DNA of 39,254 nt from Haplomitrium mnioides. Taxonomy: Eukaryota > Marchantiophyta > Haplomitriopsida > Calobryales. Below are positions 1-9,100 of this stretch, piece after piece. Position 1 is the first letter of the stretch; each line of letters starts with the position of its first letter. Made by a program: the position numbers and the translations under genes. The stretch spans positions 1 to 39,254 of the forward strand of contig JBNGIS010006461.1 in the NCBI GenBank assembly GCA_049999725.1, read 5' to 3'. The notes below the pieces were generated by a model. It was not told the origin of the DNA and searched no databases. It worked only from the letters and a program-made list of their open reading frames with translations.

Positions 1-333
1 TCGCCATCACACTTGATGCTTTTGGTACTCCATCGCTTACCTCTAAATAATTGCCATTTGAACAAATATTGACCTACTTGTCAAAAGCAACACTTTTTTG
101 TGAAGATGAATCTTGAAACTCTAACCTCTTTTTGCATTTAAAAACTCCAACCATTGAAAATGCTGTCTAAAAATCAAGTACGTCAAGGAATTATCTTAAC
201 AAATATTTTGAACCTCTTACAACACACATAAAAGATGTGTTTTTGTCGTTTGTTTTGCAAAACAAAAAAATTGGGAACTTTTTAAGAAGAAAATGCAATT
301 TTTTTTTTTTGGAAAGATGAAAAAAAGCAATGC

Positions 334-342
334 TTTTTATAC
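334..342 (+). promoter_or_regulatory. Putative TATA box of the methyltransferase-like gene
   Basis: Both copies have the sequence gcaatgctt followed by an AT-rich TATA-like block about 280 bp upstream of the ATG (here TTTTTATAC; in copy B TTTATATAA at 13929-13938, minus strand). Conservation of the block and its spacing supports a core promoter. The stretch between it and the ATG also shares a short open segment reading GKFLSIVASS in both copies, probably 5' leader or a small upstream ORF. Confidence 0.4.
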
Positions 343-1030
343 TAACTTTTTTCTTGCACTAGGCGAACTTATATATAAAGAGCTCTGCGAATCATTTTTC
401 AACGGGAAAAGGCATTTTAAAAAAAAAATTAGCTGTAAAATGAGCATCACTGGAAAGTTTCTTTCCATTGTCGCGAGTTCAATTTTTTGGTTTTCATTTT
501 CTAGGTATCATTGTTATTGCATTTAGTTGCTTTTTTCTATTTCTGGCCTTTAGATATTTCTGAACTTTTGTTCATTATATTTTTTATCTTAAATTCGACC
601 TTTCTTTAACATCTTGAGAATGGCATCTCAAGGAAATGTTTCCCACCCATCTCAACCGAAGTTGTACAAGTATTCAAATGTTGTCAAGGCTCTAGAGCTT
701 GAAAAAATTGAGTGGAATTGGCTAGCAAATTACTGTTCTTTGAAAGACCCTGATTAACATCTTTATCTTTTTGTCGGTGAAACTGAAAAAATTCAATTTG
801 GGTCTACTTGTCCAAATCACCATGATTTGAGATGGCAAGAAAGCCAACATCGGGCTGCTTGTGCAGTTCCAAGATGCAATTACCCTTTACAATGCACATT
901 GCAAACGATTTGCTTTTTCCAAAATGAAGGAGAAGGACATTTTTGTGAAGCATCTTCAGGTCGCAAAGGAAGATGGCAAGTTAAATTATGGAATTATTTT
1001 TTTTGTTTATTTCTTTACTAAGTCTCAATT

Positions 1031-1375
1031 CCCAGGGAGTCCATGCAAGCATGGAGTCTCGGTGTCCAAGAGCATAGGGACTCCCAAGGCCCTACGTGCT
1101 AGGACTCCAAAGTCCATGCACGCATGGACTCCCAAGTCCTTGCGCGTTTGAACTCCGGGACTCCATGCTCGTATAGACTCCCATTGTTCATGCACGTAGG
1201 GACTTGGTAATCCGTGTGTGTCTGGACTCCTAAGTCTATTCGCGCATGGACTTTGTTGTCCTTGCGAGTAAGGACTCCCATTGTCAAGGCGTGCTTGGAC
1301 TTCGGAGTCCATGTGCGCATGGACTCTCTTGTGTATGCACAAGCGTAGTGCTAAAAGAGTCCTTGCGCATGGTGA
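1031..1375. repeat. Palindromic CpG minisatellite in intron 1
   Basis: About eleven degenerate units of roughly 30 bp, each centred on a dyad close to AGTCCATGCGCGCATGGACT. The cleanest unit here is agtccatgcacgcatggact near 1110-1130. Units differ mostly by C-to-T or G-to-A changes in the CGCG core. The array fills most of intron 1, between the decayed donor near 980 and the acceptor near 1460. Confidence 0.8.
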
Positions 1376-2896
1376 ATGTTGAGTCCTACACTTGTACTTT
1401 TTCTTATTTGTTTTTTTCTTGTTTTCAATTCACTCTGTTTTCGGCGGATTTCGTGGATAGCTACAAAGAAGCAAAGCATATCGAACGCGACTTTATAAAA
1501 TTGGCTATCTATATCAATATTTTGAAGCTCAAGCAAGGTGTTGATATTCAACAACTGGTGCTGCATTTGAGCGTGACAACATTTTCAATTCATGCGGCAG
1601 ACCTTTCTATCCAAAAGAAAAGAAAGGAGGTTGAGCCTGTTGAGGCTCCGAGAAAGAACAAACCAACTGCCAAGAAGGAAATGCCTGCTCCAGAACTGGT
1701 CATTGAGGAGCCAACCCCCTCAGAATCTATAGCAAAGTCTACTTCTTATGCTCCCTCGTCTTCATGACCAAGAAACTCGGGGCAAGAATCGAAGCCGGAG
1801 GTAGTTCAGGCTCCAACATCAAGGGCTTAAAGGCAATCCCACAAGGGGTTGCAAAATTTTCAGGAAAGGGAGCAAGTGGACCTTCAGACACTGTCTGAGG
1901 AAGACAAGAACAAAATAAGAGTGTCTGCAATCCAGCGATGCAGAGTTCATAAAGAAACAATCATAGTAAGGCTAGAGAATTTGAATCTTCCTAAACCTGG
2001 AATGGACAACTAGGGTCCATTCCAGATTAGAAGATTGAGTGAAGATTTTGTTGAGCTTGTGGTGTAGAGAATGCTCACAAACAAGTATGCGCATAGTTTT
2101 TTCATTGTGGTTGTTGACCCAAAGTGTGGGTTAAAGGATCAGTCAGAGTTCGATATCAGGAACCTTGACAAGTATCGATAGAAGATTGCCAAAGGCAGTT
2201 ACAATGCTGCTTCAATGCAGTTGTTAATCACAAAATATAGAGCGAAGAACCTGACATTATCGCTCTGCAATTGTTATATCTATGTGGGCCTTACACCAAT
2301 ACATGTTTGCATTTTTGCTATTAATGACAACTACAAGCAAAGGTACATGATGGAAATAACCTCTATTCAGAAGGTCAAATATTGGCATCAAAGATTTGAG
2401 AAGAGTGGGATGGTTTCATCCCAAAAATTGAAAAGAGAGTTGGTGCTGTAAACCTTAGAGATAAAGCCCAAGTCAATACTTGAGAAGACCGTGACTTCTC
2501 AAGATAACTGGTTCCAGTTGGCATTCAAAAGTGAGGACCTCTCGGATCTACAATAGAGCATTTTTTTCGATGTGGAAGAAGAACACGGTCAAAGGTCAGA
2601 AGCCAAAAGGCCAAAGGATCGTTGAGAATGGAGAACATGAAGTGGACATCTTGGAGGTCCCTTCATGGTCTTTTTGATGAGGTAAAGATTTCAGTTTTGC
2701 AGCGGGTGGAAGCCAGAGAGCTTTCAATGGACGAAATGTCTCAAGAGGTACAAAGATATAAAGTTTTGGCGGTTATGGCTAAAAGTTTTTTTCAGAGGTT
2801 TACTACAACTCTTAGGAGGAGGCAGGAGAGGAGTACCCTCTCCACACTAAGGAGTCCAAGATGGATGCATTCTATTCAAGCTTCGAGAAGCTTTTG

Positions 2897-3722
2897 GTAA
2901 GTTCTTATTTTCACATCACTTTTTCTTTTTTTTGGAGTTGCATTGAATTTGTTGTAATTTGTGATTTGTTTTTATAAAAAAAGTTTGGGGTCAATGCGTG
3001 CGTCAACTTTGAAGTCCATGGACGCCCTCACTACGAAGTCTTTTTGCACTTGGACTGCAAAGTCCATGCGTGTATGGACTTCGATCTCAATGCGTGTATG
3101 GACTTAAAAGTCCATGCACGCAAGGACTTCGCAGTCCAAACGCGTAGGGACCTTTAAGTCCAAGCAAGCATGGACATCAAAGTCCATGCACACCTGGACT
3201 TTGCAGTGCAAGCGCGAGAGAATTGCATAATCCAGGTGCGTCTAGATAGCAAAGTCCATGCGCGCATGGACTTCGTAGCCCAAGTACGTAGGTAATGCGA
3301 AGTCCCTAGGTGCATGAACTTTGATGCCCATGCGCGTCTGGACTTCAATGTCCATGCTCGCCTAGACTTTGATGTCCATGCGCGCCAAGACTTTGATGTG
3401 AATGCGAGCATGGACTTAAAAGTTCTTATACGCAAGTAAATCCTAAACCTTGCAAGTATGGACTTTGCAGTCTATACGCGTATGGACTTCAAATTCCATA
3501 TGCGCATAGACCCTAAACTTTTTTTTTATGAAAACAAAGTCTGTACGTGCAGGTAATCTTAAGTCCATGCGAGCATGAAATTTGAAGTTCATGTGCGTAT
3601 GGGCTTTGCAATCCAAACGTCAAGGACAGCAAAGTCCACGCGCGCCTGGAATGTAGTGTCATTCTCTTGCATGCAATTTTTTTGTCTCTTTTATAATGTT
3701 TTCTTTTCTTTTCTTTGTGTAG
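2897..3722 (+). other. Intron 2 of the methyltransferase-like gene
   Basis: Consensus donor GTAAGT at 2897-2902 and acceptor TTTGTGTAG ending at 3722 after a pyrimidine-rich stretch. Joining the flanks keeps one frame (exon 2 ending FEKLL, exon 3 starting GDKTFKWQ), which supports the call. The interior is largely minisatellite. Confidence 0.7.
2997..3660. repeat. Palindromic CpG minisatellite in intron 2
   Basis: Around twenty units of about 30 bp with the same dyad core as intron 1, for example agtccatgcgcgcatggact with variants gcgtgt, gcacgc and gcgagc. The open frame spanning 3154-3435 on the minus strand is only this repeat read as protein (repeated SMRAWTSKS-like units) and is not a gene. 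Confidence 0.85.
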
Positions 3723-4274
3723 GGGGACAAAACTTTCAAATGGCAGTTAGCTAAAAAATTGACAGCAATGCAAAAGGTTAAAAAAAAATCAGGGGTCGAA
3801 GAAGCCTCAGAAGAACCAGGCTCCCACCTTAGTTTCCTATCCTCCAGCTTTTCTTATTCACTACAAAAAGGCTAGAGAGGGAAAAGCAAGGCAGCAAAGC
3901 AGTGCTGCATCTCTTACAACTGAAGGAGTTGTGAGAGACGAGGAAGAGGATTTAATGTCTTATATTGATGGTCTCAACGTGGCATTTTACTAAGTCCACG
4001 AGGAGGCCAATGCTTGACAATTAAAAGGCTTGGTGAAACCTAGATGTTTCACTTTCACTATTGCAGATATTCCTTACGATTACAACCTTAAAGAATATGG
4101 ACATGATGATTCTGAGCCATTTTCAAAAGATGACATTTTTTACATGGTTTCATCTTTTGCAGCAATTACAAAGTCAGAGTTTTGGTCTTTCGTTATTATT
4201 CACTTGTCGGAACAATTTGGCATCATTGAGGATGCCCTGTTGGAAGTCTACTATGCAATCGACCACGACATCTC

Positions 4275-4370
4275 GTATGATGTTCTTTGATTTTTTGTTT
4301 TTAATTTCTCTTTTTTACTTTTTCTACACTTTGGTTACAATGTTTGATTTGTTTGTTTTTCTTTTTATAG
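4275..4370 (+). other. Intron 3 of the methyltransferase-like gene
   Basis: A 96-bp T-rich intron. Donor GTATGA at 4275 and acceptor CTTTTTATAG ending at 4370. Splicing joins HDIS to DKKNIHHF in frame. Without it the exon 3 frame stops at about 4290. Confidence 0.6.
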
Positions 4371-5018
4371 GGACAAAAAAAACATTCATCATTTTGGTGG
4401 TCTCAAAATCGCACATGCCCACGAATATTGGAGTATGGGCTATTGGACAAAAGAAGAGAAGAGGAGCATGAGGCTTTTTAATTTGCAGCCTACTCCTTCG
4501 ACTTGACTTCCTCGGCAAATCATGCGTAGTGTTTTTAGTTGTTCTGCGATTTTTTTGCCAAACTTGAACATCCAGAAGATGATGCTCTTGCCAATGTTTA
4601 TTAGAAGTTGCATGCTCTTTATAATTTTTTCATCGACTATTTGTCTATAGAGCACGATTGGATCTTATTTATTTGCTTAGGGTTTGGCACAAGCCTTCTC
4701 TGTGCTTTAAAATTGATGCAAAATTGCATCGTGGTGGAATATAATATACGTCAGTCTATCTACATTCCTTAGAGGGTTTTGACGATGGCTTCCTTGCCAT
4801 CCAATATGATTGAGTCACAAATAGTTTATGCATACCACAAAAAACATGTTACTCTTGGTACTGCAGATGCTACTGGTGATTCTGTTGCAATATCTAGGAC
4901 TAGAAAGTCTCGACAGGACCTTCTAGCGGCTACAGATGCTCAGCCTTTGGATTTAGATGGGACAATTCCTCTCAAGAAGGATAGAGCTTGAGCATCTGTT
5001 TGAACAAATTGTGTTGTT

Positions 5019-5024
5019 AATAAA
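5019..5024 (+). terminator. Putative polyadenylation signal AATAAA
   Basis: AATAAA lies 28 bp downstream of the TGA at 4989-4991 and is followed by a T-run. The position suits the 3' end of the methyltransferase-like gene. Confidence 0.45.
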
Positions 5025-5178
5025 GCATTTTTTTTACAAAAATTTATTTGCCAAAGTTTCAACTTGTTGCACTCTCAATCCATTTCAAGCCATTTCATCA
5101 CGATTCAATTTGGTACGCCTAAGAATGGTTTGAGTAAATTGTTAGTCTAAGAATGGTTGGAGTCAATTACTAATCTAA

Positions 5179-5600
5179 GAATTGTTTGTGGAGTCCTTGT
5201 GCAGCTGGGCTTGGGGTCCAATCGCACCTGAACTCTTGCAATCTTTTGCCGCACAAGCTTTACGTTCTTGTTTAGAGCATATGCCTACATAAGCTTTCTA
5301 GTTCTCATTTGGAGTCTATGTGCGCATGAGCTTTAAGGTTCTTGTTTAGTCCTTGCACACATAAGCCAAAGGGTTCTCGTTCAAAGTCTATGCGTGCATA
5401 GGCTTTAAGGTTTTCGTTTAGAGTCTTGGTGCGTCTAGGCTTTAGGGCTCTAGTTCAAAGTCCATGGGTGCATAGCTTTCTTGTTCTTGTTCAGAGTCTA
5501 AGCATGCATAGGTTTTAGGATTCTTGTTTGGAGTCTATGTGTGCATAGGCTTTAGGGTTATGGTTTGGAGTCTATGCTTGCATAGGATTTAACAGCTACG
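5179..5600. repeat. Subterminal palindromic repeats, copy A
   Basis: About nine units of 40-50 bp of the form gtctatgcgtgcataggctttagggttcttg (shortened here to its variable parts: palindrome tatgcgtgcata, then ctttaggg). It shares the TGCGYGCA-type dyad with the intron minisatellites but has a different spacer. It lies within 1 kb of the element end, where transposases often bind. Confidence 0.75.
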
Positions 5601-6094
5601 ATGCTCAAAGTTTGGTTCAAAGTCCGTACCCAACTAGACATCGACATTTGCCTATAATTTTTTTATATAAAAAGATATATGTTTTATTTAATTTTGGATG
5701 AATTTGGTGTATTCACAATAGTGTGAGGTTTTAATAAAATATTTCAATAACCAAAATGCTTGTTTTCTAAGGTTTTTATTATAAAGAAAGGTTTAAAATA
5801 TAATCGCAATGTAAAATACACAATTTGTATTTCTAATAAACGATTTTCTTTACGAAAAAATATCACAAACGTAAAATTTGTTGTGATTCAGATTTAAGAC
5901 ACATGCAACCTCCAATCTCCCACTTGTATATATATAAGTGGTTGTAACCACTTTACCCTCTAACTCTAGTTAGATATAACTAACCCTAGTTAAGTTAGCC
6001 TTGGTTTACGACAAAATTGATGTTTTTCAATACCAAATAAAAAATAATAATATTTTTTACTACCAAGTGAAACAAGAACTCAATAGCGGTTCCT
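5601..6094. other. AT-rich spacer before the element end
   Basis: No coding potential seen. It contains small dyads: ccacttg..aagtgg around a TA tract (5920-5941), agtggttgtaaccact (5937-5952) and gttag..ctaac just downstream. Possible subterminal structure; no known function. Confidence 0.4.
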
Positions 6095-6114
6095 GGTTCA
6101 AAGTAGCGGTTGTT
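6095..6114 (+). repeat. Terminal inverted repeat, copy A end
   Basis: GGTTCAAAGTAGCGGTTGTT, identical in inverted orientation to 37863-37882 and matching 16 of 20 bases at 19715-19734. Satellite sequence (ggttgaaagtg) starts immediately after it. Just upstream, aatag..gttcctg is also shared with copy C, separated there by about 20 extra bases. Confidence 0.65.
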
Positions 6115-9100
6115 GGTTGAAAGTGTATAGTGCAATGCAACTTCATTGCACAAGAGTGTTTTTTTTTTTCCTATAAACTAAATGTTTCTTCTACTAAAGA
6201 ACTTACAATATTAGCATCTTAATTGTAAACAAAGGTTGCAAGTGTATAAGACAATGCAATTTCCTTAGAAAAAATTGTTTTTTATTATCTTAAAGTACTC
6301 ACAATGTTGGCATGTTGATTGTAAACAAAGGTTGAAAAAATATTAGAAAATGCAACTTCCTTAGAAAAAGTGTTTTTTTTTTTTTTTTTTTCTAAAAAGT
6401 ATATTTTTCTTATATTCTTGAACATACAATATTGGTATCTTGATTGTAAAGAAAGGTTGAAAGTATATTAGACAATGCAACTTCCTTAGACAAAAGTGTT
6501 TTTTTTTTCAAAGTAGGTTTTTCTTATATTCGAGCACTTACAATATTGGCATCTTGATTGTAAAGAAAGGTTGAAAGTATATTAGATAATAAAACTTCCT
6601 TCCTTAAACAAAAAAGGTTTTTTTAATATAATTTAAGTAGATTTTTCTTATGTTCAAGCACTTACAATATTGGCATCTTTATTGTAAAGAAAGGTTGAAA
6701 GTGTATTAAACAATGCAACTTTCTTACATATATATGTTTTTTCTTCCTATAAAGTATATTTTCCATCCATTCAAGCACTTACAATGTTGGAATCTTGATT
6801 GTAAATTAAGGTTGAAAAAGTATTAGACAATGCAACTTCCTTAGACAAAACTATTTTATTCCATAAAGTAGATTTTTGTTTTATTCAAGCACTTACAATA
6901 TTGGGATCGTGATTGTAAGAAAATGTTGAAAGTATATTAGACAATGCCACTTTCTAAGACAAAACTGTTTTTTTTATATAGTTGATTTTTCTTATGTTCG
7001 AGCACTTACAATGTTGGCATCTTGATTGCAAAAAAAAGCTGAAATTGTTTTACACTGTGCAACTTCCTTAAACAAAAATGTTTTTTTCAACAAAGTAAAT
7101 TTTTCTTATATTCAAGCACTTACAATATTGGCATCTTGATTGTAAAGAGATGTTGAAAGTGTATTAGACAATGCAACTTCTATAGACAATAGTGTTTTTT
7201 TCTATTAATTAAATTTTTATTATATTCAAGCACTTACAATTTTGGCATCTTCATTGTAATAAAAGGTTGAAAGTGTGTTAGCCAATGCAACTTCCTTAGA
7301 CAATAGTGTTTTTCTTCTATAAAGTAGATTTTTCTTTTATTTGAGCATATACAATCAAGTAGATTTTCTTAATATTAGAGCACTTACAATGTTGGCATCT
7401 TTATTTTAAAGAAAGGTTAAAACAATATTAGACAATGCAACTTCTTTAGACTAAATTGTTTTTTTTTCTAAAAAGTAATTCTTCTTATATTCAATCACTT
7501 ACAATATTGGCACTTTGACTGTAAAGAAAGATTGAAAATTTATTAGACAATGCAACTTCCTTAGACAAAAGTGCTTTCTTCCATAAAGTAGATTTTTCTT
7601 ATGTTCAAGCACTTACAATATTGCTATCTTGATTGTAAAGAAAGGTTGAAAGTGCATAAGACAATCAAACATTCCTAGACAAAACCTGTTTTTTCTATAA
7701 AGTAGATTTTTCTTTAATTTACACAATTACAATGGTTGCATTTTGATTGTAAAGAAATGTTGAAAAAATATTAGTGAGTGATATTTACTTAGAAAAAAGT
7801 TGATTTTTCTAAAAAAGTATATTTTTCTCACATTAAAGCACTTACAATATTGGAATCCTGACTGCAAAGAAAGGTTGAAAGTGTATTAGACAATGCAACT
7901 TCCTTAGACAAAAGTGTTTTTTTTGTAAAAGGTAGATTTTTCTTATATTTAAGCACTTACAATGTTGGCATCTTGATTGTAAAGAAAGGTTGAAAGTGTA
8001 TTAGACAATGCTACTTCCCTAGACAAAAGTTTGTTTTTCTATCAAGTAGACTTTTTTAATATTCGAGCACCTACAATGTTGGCATCTTTATTGTAAAGAA
8101 TGGTTGAAACAATATTAGACAATGCAACTTCCTTAGACTAAAGTGTTTTTTTTCTAAAAGTAGATTTTTCTTATATTCAAGCACTTACAATATTGGCATC
8201 TTGATTGTGAAGAAAGTTTGAAAATTCTTAAGACAATGGAACTTCCTTAGACGAAAGTATTTTCTTCTATAAAGTAGATTTTTCTTATTTTTGAGCACTT
8301 ACAATATTGGCATCTTGATTGTACTGAAATGTTGAAAGTTTATTAAACAATGCAACTTCCTTAGAAATATCTTCAAGCATTTACAGTATTGGCATCGTGA
8401 TTGTAACAAATGGTTGAAGGTGTTTTAGACAATGGAACTTCCTTGGATAAAAGTGTTTTTTTCTACAAAGTAGATTTCTCTTTAATTCGAGCATGTACAA
8501 TGTTGGCATCTTGATAGTAAAGAAAGGTTGAAAGTTCATTAGACAATGAAACTTCCTTAGACAAAGTGTTTTTTCCTATAAAGTAGATTTTACTTAAATT
8601 CAAGCACTTACGATGTTGCCATCTTGATTGTAAAGAAAGGTGAAAAAATATTAGACAATGCAACTTGTTTAGATAAAATTGTTTTATTCCATAAAGTAGA
8701 CTTTTGCAATATTGGCATCATGATTGTAAGGAAATGTTGAAAGTATGCAACTTCCTTCAACAAAACTGTTTTTTTTTATAGTTGATTTTTTTCATATTCT
8801 AGCACTTACAATGTTAGCATCTTGATTGTAAATAAAAGTTGAAATTTTTTTAGACAGTGCAACTTCCTTAGACAAAATTGTTTTTTCCAACAAAGTATTT
8901 GTTTCTTATGTTCAAGCACTTACAATATTGGCATCTTGATTGTAAAGAAATGTTGAAAGTGTATTAGACAATGCAACTTCTCTAAACCAAAGTTTTTTTT
9001 TCTATTAATTAGATTTTTATTATATTCAAGCACCTACAATAATACAACCTTCATTTTTATAAAAGGTTGAAAGTGTGTTAGCGAATGCAATTTCCTTGGA

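Larger units (their letters stand above)
620..4991 (+). pseudogene. Decayed ParB-like / N6-N4 DNA methyltransferase-like gene, four exons
   Basis: Inferred exons are about 620-980, 1461-2896, 3723-4274 and 4371-4991. The intron 2 and 3 borders are clean; the intron 1 acceptor is uncertain. Exon 1 begins MASQGNVSH and has no domain I recognise. Exon 2 has a Lys/Glu/Pro-rich linker and then a segment (about 2080-2440) containing VVVDPKCGL, a stretch where ParB-like proteins carry a glycine-histidine motif (here KGSYNAASMQLL), and YVGLTP; I read this as ParB/sulfiredoxin-like, tentatively. Exon 3 carries DIPY (4066-4077), matching the DPPY motif IV of amino-methyltransferases. Exon 4 carries GFGTS (4680-4694) followed by NCIVVEYN, matching motif I (FxGxG) and the acidic end of strand 2 that binds S-adenosylmethionine. 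Motif IV before motif I, about 170 residues apart, is the beta-class order of the N6_N4_Mtase family. Several in-frame stops (for example 755-757) and frameshifts make it a pseudogene. Exon 1 is shared with copy B. Methyltransferase homology is likely; the substrate is unknown. Confidence 0.55.
1..6114 (+). mobile_element. Unfamiliar TIR-type DNA element, copy A (right half)
   Basis: Partial copy that continues beyond the left edge. It contains the ParB/methyltransferase-like gene, minisatellites in that gene's introns and 3' flank, and ends with GGTTCAAAGTAGCGGTTGTT directly against satellite DNA. About 185-980 is an inverted match to 13292-14095 of copy B, covering promoter region and exon 1. 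The terminal 20 bp occur inverted at 37863-37882 (copy C). That each end belongs to one element is inferred, because copy B joins the methyltransferase-side exon to the DUF7869-side end. Positions 1-185 hold no feature I can identify; by analogy with copy B they should approach the divergent DUF7869 gene. Confidence 0.6.

Noticed and set aside
1025-1342. Minus-strand ORFs of 105 and 73 codons
   Set aside because: They lie wholly in the intron 1 minisatellite and give repetitive peptides.
2997-3660. CRISPR-like array of ~30-bp palindromic units
   Set aside because: No constant repeat with unique spacers; dyads and spacers both drift, the array lies in a spliced intron, and the genome is eukaryotic.
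4061-4471. 136-codon frame overlapping exon 3 and exon 4
   Set aside because: It is a shadow frame running through intron 3. The motif IV frame is the other one, and splicing explains the join.
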